A DNA stretch of 64,000 nucleotides from JADKAV01 sp963818505. GTDB taxonomy: Bacteria; Actinomycetota; Actinomycetes; S36-B12; UBA10799. The notes below the pieces were generated by a model. It had not been told where the DNA came from, did no database searches, and saw nothing but the letters and a program-made list of their open reading frames with translations. Each line of letters begins with the position of its first letter. Positions within the stretch are counted from its first letter, which is position 1. This document shows, in pieces, positions 41,057-48,635 of the stretch. Both the position numbers and the translations under genes were made by a program. The stretch is from positions 39,367-103,366 of the forward strand of contig CAWFSJ010000002.1 of NCBI GenBank assembly GCA_963818505.1. Direction: 5' to 3'.

Positions 41057-42133
41057 ATGCTTGTCGACCAGGTTGTGGAAGGCCTACGCGGCCAGTTCGA
41101 CGCCGACCCCGACCTGCGCATACCCGATGACGCCGGCCAGCCCTGGCTCACGGTCAAGTACGGCGACGACCCCGGCGATCTCTACGGCGTGCTGAAGGCA
41201 CATGTGGCTGGGCGCGACGTGATCGTCAAGGTCAATCCGGCTCAGGGCATAGGGCAGACGCTGATCCCGTGGATAGTTCGCGAACAGAGCATCGACCTGC
41301 CTGCCGACTACGGGTCGTTCCCGACTGCGGCCCAGACCAGCGACACCGGCGGGCGCGAACCGTTTGCCTATCGTGTTCCCGCACTGCACGACGTGCTGCC
41401 GCCTGAAATCGGAAGGTTCAGCGCCGGCGGGCAGACCGCACTGGTCTTGGAGGACCTGGGTGAGATCTCCGGGCTCGACCCCAGTGGCGCGATCGAGCGG
41501 TGGCCGACGGCGTGGATCGAGAAGGCTCTGATCGCGGCCGCGGGTTTCCACGCCGCGACAGTCGGCCGGGACTTCGCCTGGACGACGCTGCGGCCTTCCA
41601 CCACCACGGAGGCGGCGAATGTCCCGCTGTGGCGAGCGGTTCTGGAGGATGCTGCGCAACGCTTCCCCGAGGACCTGCCCGCCGATGTACTCAGGACGCG
41701 TCTGCAGACCCTGGAGGAACTGCCCGATTGGCACCGCGCGAAAGACGCTATGCCCGCTTGCCTGGTCCACAACGACTTCAACCAGCGCAACGTCGGCTTC
41801 CGCGACGACGGCCGCGTTGTCGCTCTCGACTGGGAGTTGGCATGCGTCAACACCCCGCAGCGAGACGTCGTGGAACTGCTGACCTTCACCTTGGACGCGC
41901 ACACTCCCTTGGACGAGGTCCTGCATCTGCTCGCCACCCATTGGCAGGCGCTTTCGGACAACGGCCTTGACGTCGATCCGGAGTTGTACGCCGCCGCTGC
42001 CGCCGCGGAATTCAAGGTGATGTCGGTGGACCGGGTGGGGATGCAACTCATTTTCGCGGCGGCCTTCGACCTGCCGTATGTCTCGCGGATCAACCGGACC
42101 GTGGACCATCTCGTGAGGCTGACCTCGGAGTAG
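41057..42133 (+). CDS. Aminoglycoside phosphotransferase/choline kinase-like protein
   Basis: A 358-aa member of the APH-like small-molecule kinase superfamily. The catalytic loop is CLVHNDFNQRNVGF (Brenner-type HxDxxxxN) near residues 232-245, followed by VVALDWELACV with the metal-binding Asp. TALVLEDLGEISG is the hinge. ATG 41057 with a -10 box 7 nt upstream is preferred to 41006. Its true substrate is unknown; nothing suggests antibiotic resistance. The stop codon TAG begins the -10 box of the next gene. A remnant of a second copy's 3' end lies at about 42515-42584. Confidence 0.85.
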   Translation: MLVDQVVEGLRGQFDADPDLRIPDDAGQPWLTVKYGDDPGDLYGVLKAHVAGRDVIVKVNPAQGIGQTLIPWIVREQSIDLPADYGSFPTAAQTSDTGGREPFAYRVPALHDVLPPEIGRFSAGGQTALVLEDLGEISGLDPSGAIERWPTAWIEKALIAAAGFHAATVGRDFAWTTLRPSTTTEAANVPLWRAVLEDAAQRFPEDLPADVLRTRLQTLEELPDWHRAKDAMPACLVHNDFNQRNVGFRDDGRVVALDWELACVNTPQRDVVELLTFTLDAHTPLDEVLHLLATHWQALSDNGLDVDPELYAAAAAAEFKVMSVDRVGMQLIFAAAFDLPYVSRINRTVDHLVRLTSE

Positions 42134-42136
42134 GCT
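42131..42136 (+). promoter_or_regulatory. -10 box nested in the kinase-like gene's stop codon
   Basis: TAGGCT begins with the stop codon of the kinase-like gene and serves the secreted-protein gene at 42176. The surrounding 27 nt (42114-42140) are repeated exactly at 42565-42591. Confidence 0.45.
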
Positions 42137-42175
42137 CGTGCCAGTTGGGTAAGTTTGGAAACGGGGGCCGAAGCG

Positions 42176-42512
42176 ATGACAGGTGTAACCAGAACAACGT
42201 CAGTCGGCGTGGCCGCGCTGTTGTTGGTGGCCGGGGTAGGCGTTTCCACGGCAGTTGCCGTCGACCCCGCTCCCGTCTACACCGGCACGATTACCCAGGC
42301 CTACCTGGACGCTCAACCCGAGCAGACTCTCGCGATCATCGGCACCCTGCCCACCGACCCCCGGGCTCTAAAGGATGCAGATCCGATCGGCTGGTACATG
42401 GCAAAGGGTCTGCAGTCCGCCCGGCTGGTCTGGGCTGCCAAGACAAGTGCGCCGTGGGGCGCGAGTGGCAGTTGCCGGCCGTCTGTGCGACTCAACGGGG
42501 AGGAGGCCGACT
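42176..42512 (+). pseudogene. Truncated secreted protein, array member 1
   Basis: The 5' part of a gene for an exported protein. ATG 42176 follows a GGGGG stretch and starts a signal peptide (RTTSVGVAALLLVAGVGVST). The mature start DPAPVYTGTITQAYLDAQ and GWYMAKGLQSARLVWAA match array member 3 (PVYTGRISDAYL, GWYMVEGLSSANVIWGA). Similarity ends near residue 112, where the sequence changes to a relic of the end of a second kinase-like gene. The frame stays open by chance into array member 2, but the joined protein makes no sense. The 3' limit is approximate. Confidence 0.7.
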
Positions 42513-42584
42513 CAGGGCCTGAACTACCGTGTGTCTGGCATCGACCGCGTGGTGGAGCATCTCCTGAGGCTGACCTCGGAGTAG
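42513..42584 (+). pseudogene. 3' relic of a second kinase-like gene
   Basis: In the frame ending at TAG 42582-42584 the sequence reads LNYRVSGIDRVVEHLLRLTS, close to LPYVSRINRTVDHLVRLTS at the end of the intact kinase-like gene (41057-42133). The last 27 nt around the stop are identical in both (42114-42140 and 42565-42591), while upstream bases differ, so this is a diverged paralogue end rather than a fresh copy. The rest of that gene is gone. Confidence 0.7.
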
Positions 42585-42587
42585 GCT
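42582..42587 (+). promoter_or_regulatory. -10 box of array member 2, duplicated
   Basis: TAGGCT, nested in the stop codon of the kinase relic, 30 nt before ATG 42617; a copy of the box at 42131-42136. Confidence 0.45.
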
Positions 42588-42616
42588 CGTGGCACTTGGA
42601 GTCATGGGGGACGACT

Positions 42617-43697
42617 ATGCGAGCGACCACGGCAGCAGTTGCCACTTCCGCAGTTCTCGGCACCCTGGTTGCGGCAAGCCCGGCGTCGGGGGCCGATGAC
42701 TGTGTCATGACTGGGAGTCTTAACAACGCGAGATTGTCTGGGCTCGCGAGGGCTGTCTGTCTTGACGGTGGGATCTTCGGCAAGGAGGAAGCGACGCTGT
42801 GGCTGCCGCAACGGGGATCCGACGGCTACGAGTACATGACGTCTGGTGGTGCCCAGTGGATGGTCGGCAGCGCTGCCAACCTTCCGCAATCTCTCATCTG
42901 TGCGCAGGTCATCGCCTTGGACAGGGTTCGGATTTCTTCTGCCCAACCCGTTGACATGTCTTACCCGGGTCTTGCGCCGACCCCTGGCGGAACTCCGCTT
43001 CTGGCAAGGGCCGCTCGATGCTTCGGCGGTTGATCAGGCGTTGTCGGCGCCACGGTCTGGGACCGCGTCCTTCAGCATCGATTGCGGGGATGTTGGAAGA
43101 GCCAGTTGGACCATGCCGTACACCGTGCTGCCGGCTTCGCCGGCAGGTCGGGAGCCGGGGGTCTCAGTTGACGACGGCGCCGATTTCACGAACAACGCGG
43201 AGGTGCGTCTTCATCTTGCTTGGCGCGGCTGGCTGTGGGACAAGGTCAAGGTCTCCAACGATGGTGGGTTCGCACCTTCGAAGACGCGGGTTTTCGAACT
43301 GACGAGTGGGGATCCGATTCCCTGGCGGCTGGTGGTTCTCGGGAATGAGAGGCTGCCGAAGACTGTGTACGTGCGTTTGCACAGTCCAAGTGCTGGTGGT
43401 GGCTGGCAGACGGAGACGTTCACCGACGACATCGTTCTGGATACGGTCGTCCCGCAGATCCTCTCGTTGTCGTTCGCGCCGCCGGGGGATTTGGTGGCGG
43501 CGCGGCGGGCTGTGAGGGTCCGTGCCAAGGACAACCGGTCGGGTATCAAGGCTGTGCAGATCTCGAAGGGCAAGCCTCGGAAGAAGTCGAAGGTGTTGAA
43601 GTTCCGCAGGACGCTCCCGGCGCCCGGTTCGGGTCGGGTGTTCGTTCGGGTGCGTGATGGGGCGGGCAACTGGTCGAAGTGGAGGGATGTCGCGTGA
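42617..43697 (+). pseudogene. Secreted protein, array member 2, one frameshift
   Basis: ATG 42617 with GGGGG upstream begins a signal peptide (RATTAAVATSAVLGTLVAAS, PASGA). The frame runs to 43033, but homology to array member 3 leaves it near 43003 and goes on in the next frame to 43697. Removing one G in CTTCTGGCAAGG gives GGTPLLQGPLDAS, matching GGTRIEGPALAQ of member 3. The second part holds DGADFTNNAEVRLHLAWRGW, KVKVSNDGGFAPSKT, TETFTDDIVLDTVVPQIL and a Lys/Arg-rich C-terminal domain ending VFVRVRDGAGNWSKWRD. It could be a real frameshift or a sequencing error. Confidence 0.7.
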
Positions 43698-44820
43698 GCG
43701 CAGTGCGATCGAGGTGTTCAATAGTGGTTGGCGGGATGGCCTTGGCACTCACCTCCGGGCTAGTCAGCATGCCTGTGCATGCCGCCGACGACCCAGGCCC
43801 AGTCTACACCGGACGCATCTCGGATGCGTATCTGTGGACGTACATCGACTACTCCGGCCGCGGGCGCGATGACGGACTGGCAGTCGTAGCTAAATCCCAC
43901 CAAGAGGAGGGGAACCTCGACACAGAGGTCGGCTGGTACATGGTTGAGGGTCTCTCATCCGCGAACGTCATTTGGGGGGCCTCGACGACGGCAGTTCCGG
44001 GGACCTCTGGTGCATGTACTCCCACGGTGTCCGTCGACGGCGTGTCCTTGTACACGGGCGCTCCTACCGCAGCATTGGCCTCATGGATCAATCCCTGGAT
44101 CAATCTCGACTTCCCGGACTTGCGAAAGCAGGGTGGTACCCGCATCGAAGGCCCCGCCTTGGCGCAGCTCACGGCCAATCCCGGTCGACACACCGCATCG
44201 ATGTCGCTGGAGTGTGGAGCATTGGGGAGTGCATTCTGGACCTCTCCCGTGGTTGTTCTCCCGGCGCCAGACCGAGACCGTCCAGATGGTCTGACCATCG
44301 AGGATGGGGCTGATTTCACCAACAGCCCTAGAGTCAGAATCTGGCTCGGCTGGGACGGACTACTGGACAGAGTGAAGGTGTCCAACGACGGAGGTTTCGC
44401 ACCTTCCAAGACCAAGGAAGTCCAGTTCGTGAGGAAGGCGTGTTGATTGGACCTCGTCGAACTCGCCGCCGAACGTATTCCCCGCACGGTCTACGTGAAG
44501 CTCCACTACGTCGAAACGGCTGGCAGAAGCAGACCTACACCGACGACATCATCCTCGACACCGTCAAGCCCCAGGTCGTTTCGGCGACGGTGGGCGGGTC
44601 TGGTGGCGCCACGTTGACGGCGGCCAAGCGAACCCTGCGGGTCAAGGCCAAGGACAACAAGTCCGGGATCGCATCGATGCAGATCTCCACCGGCAAGCCG
44701 AAGAAGAAGGCCAAGGTGGTGAAGTTCCGCAAGGCGGTGAGGTTCTCCGGCTCCGGCGAAGTGTTCGTCCGCGTTCGCGACGGCGCGGGCAACTGGTCCG
44801 CTTGGCGGACCGCGGGCTAG
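43694..44820 (+). pseudogene. Secreted protein, array member 3, stop and frameshift
   Basis: GTG 43694 overlaps the stop of member 2 (GTGA) with GGAGGG upstream and starts a signal peptide (MALALTSGLVSMPVHA). The mature part begins ADDPGPVYTGRISDAYL and continues through DGADFTNSPRVRIWLGWDGL and VKVSNDGGFAPSKTK. A TGA at 44444 ends the frame. Beyond it the same frame still reads LVELAAERIPRTVYVKLH (member 2: ERLPKTVYVRLH), then homology shifts frame near 44518 to GWQKQTYTDDIILDTVKPQV and the common C-terminal domain, ending at 44820. With a stop and a shift it is probably inactive; an active short form to 44446 is possible. Confidence 0.7.
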
Positions 44821-45188
44821 GGCTCTCGCGCGGTCCAGACCACCGTCACGACAGGGGACTTCGCCACCACGATTCCGTTCTTGCCCAGCACGAGGACGCG
44901 GTACCTGCCCGTGCCCGGCTCGTACCCCTCGACGTCGTCGAACACTTCGCCGGAGGCCGGAATCCGGAAGGTGTCGACACCGACCCAGGTGGCTCGGCCC
45001 TTAACCTGGATCCGGACCCGCTTGCCCTGGGCCTTGGCCTTGGGCGTCACCCGGATTGTGTAGGGCACGTCCTCCCCGACTGGTGCTGTGCTCTTGGCGA
45101 TTCGCAGGACCGGGTTCAGGTCCGCAGCCGATGCGGGGCCCGCCAGGCCGATGCTCGCGAGGGTCAGGACAGCGATGGCTTTGCGCAT
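44817..45188 (-). CDS. Small secreted protein
   Basis: A 123-aa exported protein of unknown function. The start ATG 45188 has GGGAGG upstream; the signal peptide is RKAIAVLTLASIGLAGPAS followed by A-ADL. The mature part looks like a single Ig-like beta-sandwich: VGEDVPYTIRVTPKAKAQGK, RVRIQVKGRATW, TGRYRVLVLGKNGI. It has no catalytic motif. It converges with the end of secreted array member 3, overlapping by 4 nt, and is probably part of the same surface-protein cluster. Confidence 0.75.
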   Translation of the reverse strand: MRKAIAVLTLASIGLAGPASAADLNPVLRIAKSTAPVGEDVPYTIRVTPKAKAQGKRVRIQVKGRATWVGVDTFRIPASGEVFDDVEGYEPGTGRYRVLVLGKNGIVVAKSPVVTVVWTAREP

Positions 45189-45259
45189 TATGGCCTCCCA
45201 CGTTCCAGTGTGCCGCGTCGCCTGCGCTGAAGCGGAGTCCTACGGGGCCCGGCACAATC

Positions 45260-45604
45260 ATGGGTATGGCTGCAAAGACGTCTTGGCGTTCCCTGGTCGA
45301 TGAAGTCGCACACGACGACCCGGAACTCGCGGCCACGACCCGCAACGTGCTCACGCTGCTGATCGAGGTGGACAAGGAGATCGACAAGCGGGGTGCGCCC
45401 TACCCGCAAACCTTGGCCTACATCGTGGCCGTGTGCCAGCAGGCGGAACCACAGTTGCGTGATGCCCTTGACGAGCACTTGCCGCAGGACGTGCCCAACT
45501 TGTCCGTGGAGGGCCTGCTGCAGGCATTCGCTGGTGACGGCAGTCAGAACTGGTCGCGGTTGGGCATGGCGTGCGCTACCTGGCTGGCGGATCTGGCTCC
45601 GTAG
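45260..45604 (+). CDS. Small conserved-looking helical protein, unknown
   Basis: A 114-aa soluble protein I do not recognise. Sequence is mostly helix-forming and acidic: SWRSLVDEVAHDDPELAAT, VLTLLIEVDKEIDKRGAPYP, VCQQAEPQLRDALDEHLPQD. No signal peptide, Cys motif or known domain is visible. ATG 45260 or ATG 45266 could be the start; no good ribosome binding site is seen. It lies divergent to the small secreted protein and just upstream of the infC promoter. Confidence 0.6.
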   Translation: MGMAAKTSWRSLVDEVAHDDPELAATTRNVLTLLIEVDKEIDKRGAPYPQTLAYIVAVCQQAEPQLRDALDEHLPQDVPNLSVEGLLQAFAGDGSQNWSRLGMACATWLADLAP

Positions 45605-45626
45605 CGTGCCCCCGGCGGCGGACTGC

Positions 45627-45632
45627 TACCCT
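45627..45632 (+). promoter_or_regulatory. -10 box of the infC-rpmI-rplT operon
   Basis: TACCCT fits TANNNT. Transcription from about 45639 would give a leader of roughly 130 nt before the infC start. Confidence 0.45.
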
Positions 45633-45666
45633 GAGAAGGTCGAATACCTCGACACCCTGTGCAAGC

Positions 45667-45730
45667 GGAACGTCCGTTCCCACCTCCCGAACTTTGGTTC
45701 GGTGGTCTGCGGGTGCCTGGCATAGCCAGG
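45667..45730 (+). promoter_or_regulatory. Structured leader RNA of infC
   Basis: Three consecutive small hairpins: GGAAC 45667-45671 / GTTCC 45676-45680; CCGAAC 45687-45692 / GTTCGG 45697-45702; CCTGGC 45716-45721 / GCCAGG 45725-45730. A leader with this much structure before infC-rpmI-rplT suggests feedback by IF3 or ribosomal protein L20, as known in other bacteria; it is not a recognisable Firmicute L20 leader. Confidence 0.5.
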
Positions 45731-45770
45731 TGCGCCTTTCCGTTTGCCAACGCAACGAAGGAGGCGCCAC

Positions 45771-46316
45771 ATCAGCGAAGAACCACGCGTCAACGACCGC
45801 ATCCGGGTTCCGGAGGTCCGGCTTGTCGGCCCCAATGGCGAGCAGGTCGGGATCGTCCGAGTGGAGGACGCGCTGCGACTCGCAGCGGAGTCCGACCTCG
45901 ATCTTGTCGAAGTGGCCCCTATGGCCAAGCCGCCTGTCTGCAAGCTCATGGACTACGGCAAGTACAAGTACGAGACCGCGCAGAAGGCCCGTGAGGCCCG
46001 CCGCAACCAGACCCACACGGTAATCAAGGAGATGAAACTCCGACCGAAGATCGACAAGCACGACTACGAGACCAAGAAGGGTCACATCGTGCGGTTCCTC
46101 GGTCAGGGGGACAAGGTCAAGGTGACCATCATGTTCCGCGGTCGTGAGCAGTCCCGTCCCGAACTCGGGTTCAGGCTGCTATCGAGGTTGGCAGATGACG
46201 TTGAAGAGCTGGGTTTCGTTGAAGCAGCACCCAAACAAGACGGACGAAACATGATCATGGTTCTCGCGCCGCACCGGAAGAAGACCGGCGGCCGGGAGCA
46301 GAGCGGCCAGGAGTAG
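45771..46316 (+). CDS. infC: Translation initiation factor IF-3, ATC start
   Basis: Binds the 30S subunit and checks initiation. At 181 aa the protein runs SEEPRVNDRIRVPEVRLVGP, MDYGKYKYETAQKAREARRN, KMKLRPKI-like EMKLRPKIDKHDYETKKGH and VTIMFRGREQSRPELG. The strong ribosome site GAAGGAGG (45757-45764) is followed 6 nt later by ATC, not ATG/GTG/TTG. The nearest normal start in frame, TTG 45744, lies before the ribosome site. An ATC start fits IF3's known discrimination against unusual start codons, as with AUU in E. coli infC. First gene of infC-rpmI-rplT. Confidence 0.95.
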   Translation: MSEEPRVNDRIRVPEVRLVGPNGEQVGIVRVEDALRLAAESDLDLVEVAPMAKPPVCKLMDYGKYKYETAQKAREARRNQTHTVIKEMKLRPKIDKHDYETKKGHIVRFLGQGDKVKVTIMFRGREQSRPELGFRLLSRLADDVEELGFVEAAPKQDGRNMIMVLAPHRKKTGGREQSGQE

Positions 46317-46324
46317 GAGAAGAC

Positions 46325-46522
46325 ATGCCGAAGATGAAGACCCACAGCGGCGCGAAGAAGCGTCTGCGCAAGACGGGTAGAGGCAAGATCATGCGTGAGC
46401 AGGCGAACAACCAGCACATGTACGAGCAGAAGTCGTCGCGCCGCAAGCGTCGACTGCGTAGGGACCAGGTGTTGAGCCCGGGAGACACCAAGATCGCCAA
46501 GCGCCTTCTGGGCGAGCGCTGA
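46325..46522 (+). CDS. rpmI: 50S ribosomal protein L35
   Basis: A 65-aa basic ribosomal protein beginning MPKMKTHSGAKKRLRKTGRG and containing KSSRRKRRLRRDQVLS. It starts 8 nt after infC, with AGGAG upstream, and is followed by rplT: the standard infC-rpmI-rplT operon. Confidence 0.97.
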   Translation: MPKMKTHSGAKKRLRKTGRGKIMREQANNQHMYEQKSSRRKRRLRRDQVLSPGDTKIAKRLLGER

Positions 46523-46535
46523 GGAGGACTGACAA

Positions 46536-46901
46536 ATGGCACGTGTGAAGCGCGCGGTCAACGCGCAGAAGAAGCGCCGCAGCACCCTTGAGAAGGCCAG
46601 CGGGTACCGGGGCCAGCGTTCCCGGCTCTACCGCAAGGCCAAGGAGCAGATCACCCACTCCGGTGTCTACGCCTACGACCACCGCAGGGACCGCAAGGGC
46701 GACTTCCGCCGTCTGTGGATCCAGAGGATCAACGCGGCGGCCCGCGCCAACGGCATGACCTACAACAGGTTCATCCAGGGTCTGCGCCTTGCCGGCGTCG
46801 AGGTTGATCGTCGCATGCTCGCGGAGTTGGCAGTCAACGACGAGAAGGCTTTCGCAACGCTGGTGGAGACCGCCAAGGCGGCTCTGCCCGCTGCCGCCTG
46901 A
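46536..46901 (+). CDS. rplT: 50S ribosomal protein L20
   Basis: A 121-aa rRNA-binding protein needed for early 50S assembly. It shows ARVKRAVNAQKKRRSTLEKA, GYRGQRSRLYRKAKEQ and INAAARANGMTYNRFIQGLR. A ribosome site GAGGAGG lies just upstream. In many bacteria L20 represses its own operon through the infC leader, which may apply here given the hairpins at 45667-45730. Confidence 0.97.
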   Translation: MARVKRAVNAQKKRRSTLEKASGYRGQRSRLYRKAKEQITHSGVYAYDHRRDRKGDFRRLWIQRINAAARANGMTYNRFIQGLRLAGVEVDRRMLAELAVNDEKAFATLVETAKAALPAAA

Positions 46902-46906
46902 GGCCC

Positions 46907-47656
46907 ATGACAACGAGCGGCCCCACCTCGGTCAAGTCGGACCGGGTTGGGGCCGTTCGGCGTCTGGCACAGCGCAAATTCCGCCAGCAGGTGCAGCGCT
47001 TCTTGGTTGAGGGACCGCAGGCCGTCCGTGAGGCCGTGCGCTGCCATGCCGGGTCCCTTGACGAGGTCTTCGTCGTGGGGCAGTCCGCTCTCGCGGATGA
47101 AGCACGGGCGGCTGGTGTGAAGGTGACAGAGGTCCCTGAGTCGGTTCTCCTTGCAATGACCGAGACGGTTCACCCGCAGGGCATAGCCGCAGTCAGCCGT
47201 TTCCTGCCGTTCGAGTCGCCCGATGAACCTCGCCTGATTGTGGTGTTGCACGACGTTCGCGACCCGGGTAACGCGGGGACGATCTTGCGCACCGCCGACG
47301 CTGCGGGTGCCGCTGCCGTGTACTTCACCGGCGATTCCGTGGATCCGTACAACGGCAAGTGCGTGCGCAGCACCGCCGGGTCTCTGTTCCACATCCCGTT
47401 CACTATGTGCGACCTCGCGGATGTGCCGAGAGACGGCCTGCAGGTTCTAGCCACGTCCGGCTCTGCCCAGCGCAGTCTGGATGAACTGGACCTCTCAAAG
47501 CCCACGGCCTGGGTCTTCGGCAACGAGGCCCACGGTCTGCCCGACCTGAGCCTGCCCACCGTGTCGATCCCCATCTTCGGCCGGGCCGAGTCGCTCAACT
47601 TGGCTTCGGCCGCGGCCGTGTGCCTCTACGCCAGCGCCCTGGCCCAGCACCGCTGA
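46907..47656 (+). CDS. SpoU-family (TrmH) RNA 2'-O-methyltransferase
   Basis: A 249-aa RNA methyltransferase, most like 23S rRNA enzymes encoded after rplT in actinobacteria. The N-terminal substrate-binding domain (RKFRQQVQRFLVEGPQAVRE) is followed by the knotted SPOUT domain with motif 1 LHDVRDPGNAGTILRTADAA, motif 2 WVFGNEAHGLPD and motif 3 IPIFGRAESLNLASAAAV. The exact target base cannot be told. It starts 5 nt after rplT and ends 1 nt from the convergent hydrolase gene. Confidence 0.9.
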   Translation: MTTSGPTSVKSDRVGAVRRLAQRKFRQQVQRFLVEGPQAVREAVRCHAGSLDEVFVVGQSALADEARAAGVKVTEVPESVLLAMTETVHPQGIAAVSRFLPFESPDEPRLIVVLHDVRDPGNAGTILRTADAAGAAAVYFTGDSVDPYNGKCVRSTAGSLFHIPFTMCDLADVPRDGLQVLATSGSAQRSLDELDLSKPTAWVFGNEAHGLPDLSLPTVSIPIFGRAESLNLASAAAVCLYASALAQHR

Positions 47657-47657
47657 G

Positions 47658-48590
47658 TCATTGCTGGGACTGCATGTCCAGCCAGCGCATGATCCCGGCG
47701 ACGTTTGCCGTTGTGCCTGACAGTTCCTCCTGCTTGGCCAGCAGGTCGGGGTTCTCATACAGATCCAGGTGGCGAGCGCGATCCTTCTCGCGGACCATGG
47801 CGACGGCATGATCTATGTCCGGGGACACATCGCGGGCGAGCCGAACCGCGTCGACCCACGCATGCAGCTCCGCAACCGAAGCGTCGAGCGTCTCGTCGAT
47901 GTCGGTCACGGGCCCGAAGTGGCTGAAGAGCAGCCGGGAGGGTTTGACCTCGCGCATCGCCTGCAGGGAGTTCAAGGTGAGGTCGAGGTCGAAGTCGGGC
48001 GGCGGAGTGGCGGGCCGCACATCGGCCGTTTCTGGCACGTAGACCCCGGCGGCATCGCCGGTGTAGAGGTCGCCGGTGGCCGAGTCCACCAGCCCGATGT
48101 GGTGGCTGGCGTGACCGGGGTTATGGAATGCGGCCAACGACCGGCCGTCCCCGAGGTCGACCGTTCCCCGCTGCGCTATTGACACGATGCGCTGCGCTGC
48201 TGTCGGTCGCAGATCCCCGAAGAGCCGGTCCATGGATTCGCCAAAGACCCGGTGCGCGCTGGCCACCAGCCGACTGGGATCAGCCAGGTGGCGTGCACCG
48301 CGTTCCTGCACGACCACTTCCGCGCGTGGGAACGCCTGCGCCAGGTCCCCGACACCGCCAGCGTGGTCGAGGTGGATGTGGGTCACCACGATGCTCGCAA
48401 GGTCTTCGGGCCCGATACCGAGCCGCTGTAGCTGCTCGACCACGACCGGTGCCGATCGTGCAGTGCCGGTTTCGACGAGGCACGGGCGCGAGGAGCGAAT
48501 GAGGTAGGACGAGGTGATCGCCTCGTAGCCGCCCATGCGCGTGTCCATCATGAAGACCTCGTGGCCGAGGTCGGTGGTGTCGGCGTGCAT
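47658..48590 (-). CDS. Metallo-beta-lactamase-fold hydrolase
   Basis: A 310-aa soluble protein with the MBL zinc motif VVTHIHLDHAGG (His71, His73, Asp75, His76), HNPGHASHHIG as the third His region, and GDLYTGDAAG with the bridging Asp. The C-terminal helix bundle ends ELSGTTANVAGIMRWLDMQ. The family covers thioesterases, glyoxalases and lactonases, so the substrate cannot be named; beta-lactam hydrolysis is not implied. ATG 48590 is chosen because it gives a natural start; TTG 48632 would begin right after the upstream gene's stop. Probably co-transcribed with that membrane protein gene. Confidence 0.8.
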   Translation of the reverse strand: MHADTTDLGHEVFMMDTRMGGYEAITSSYLIRSSRPCLVETGTARSAPVVVEQLQRLGIGPEDLASIVVTHIHLDHAGGVGDLAQAFPRAEVVVQERGARHLADPSRLVASAHRVFGESMDRLFGDLRPTAAQRIVSIAQRGTVDLGDGRSLAAFHNPGHASHHIGLVDSATGDLYTGDAAGVYVPETADVRPATPPPDFDLDLTLNSLQAMREVKPSRLLFSHFGPVTDIDETLDASVAELHAWVDAVRLARDVSPDIDHAVAMVREKDRARHLDLYENPDLLAKQEELSGTTANVAGIMRWLDMQSQQ

Positions 48591-48635
48591 GTCGCCATCC
48601 TGCACCGCATCCCTGGACGGTGGCTCAGGCAAAGG

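Noticed and set aside
41057..42133. Antibiotic resistance kinase
   Set aside because: The fold motifs are those of the wide APH/choline kinase superfamily, but nothing points to an aminoglycoside as substrate and no resistance context is present.
42114..42591. Insertion sequence flanked by the 27-nt repeats
   Set aside because: The sequence between holds parts of two gene types and no transposase; duplication plus deletion explains it better.
42155..43033. A 292-codon open frame read as one secreted protein
   Set aside because: It joins the 5' part of array member 1, a kinase-gene relic read out of frame and the 5' part of member 2, with a second signal peptide in the middle. The open frame is accidental.
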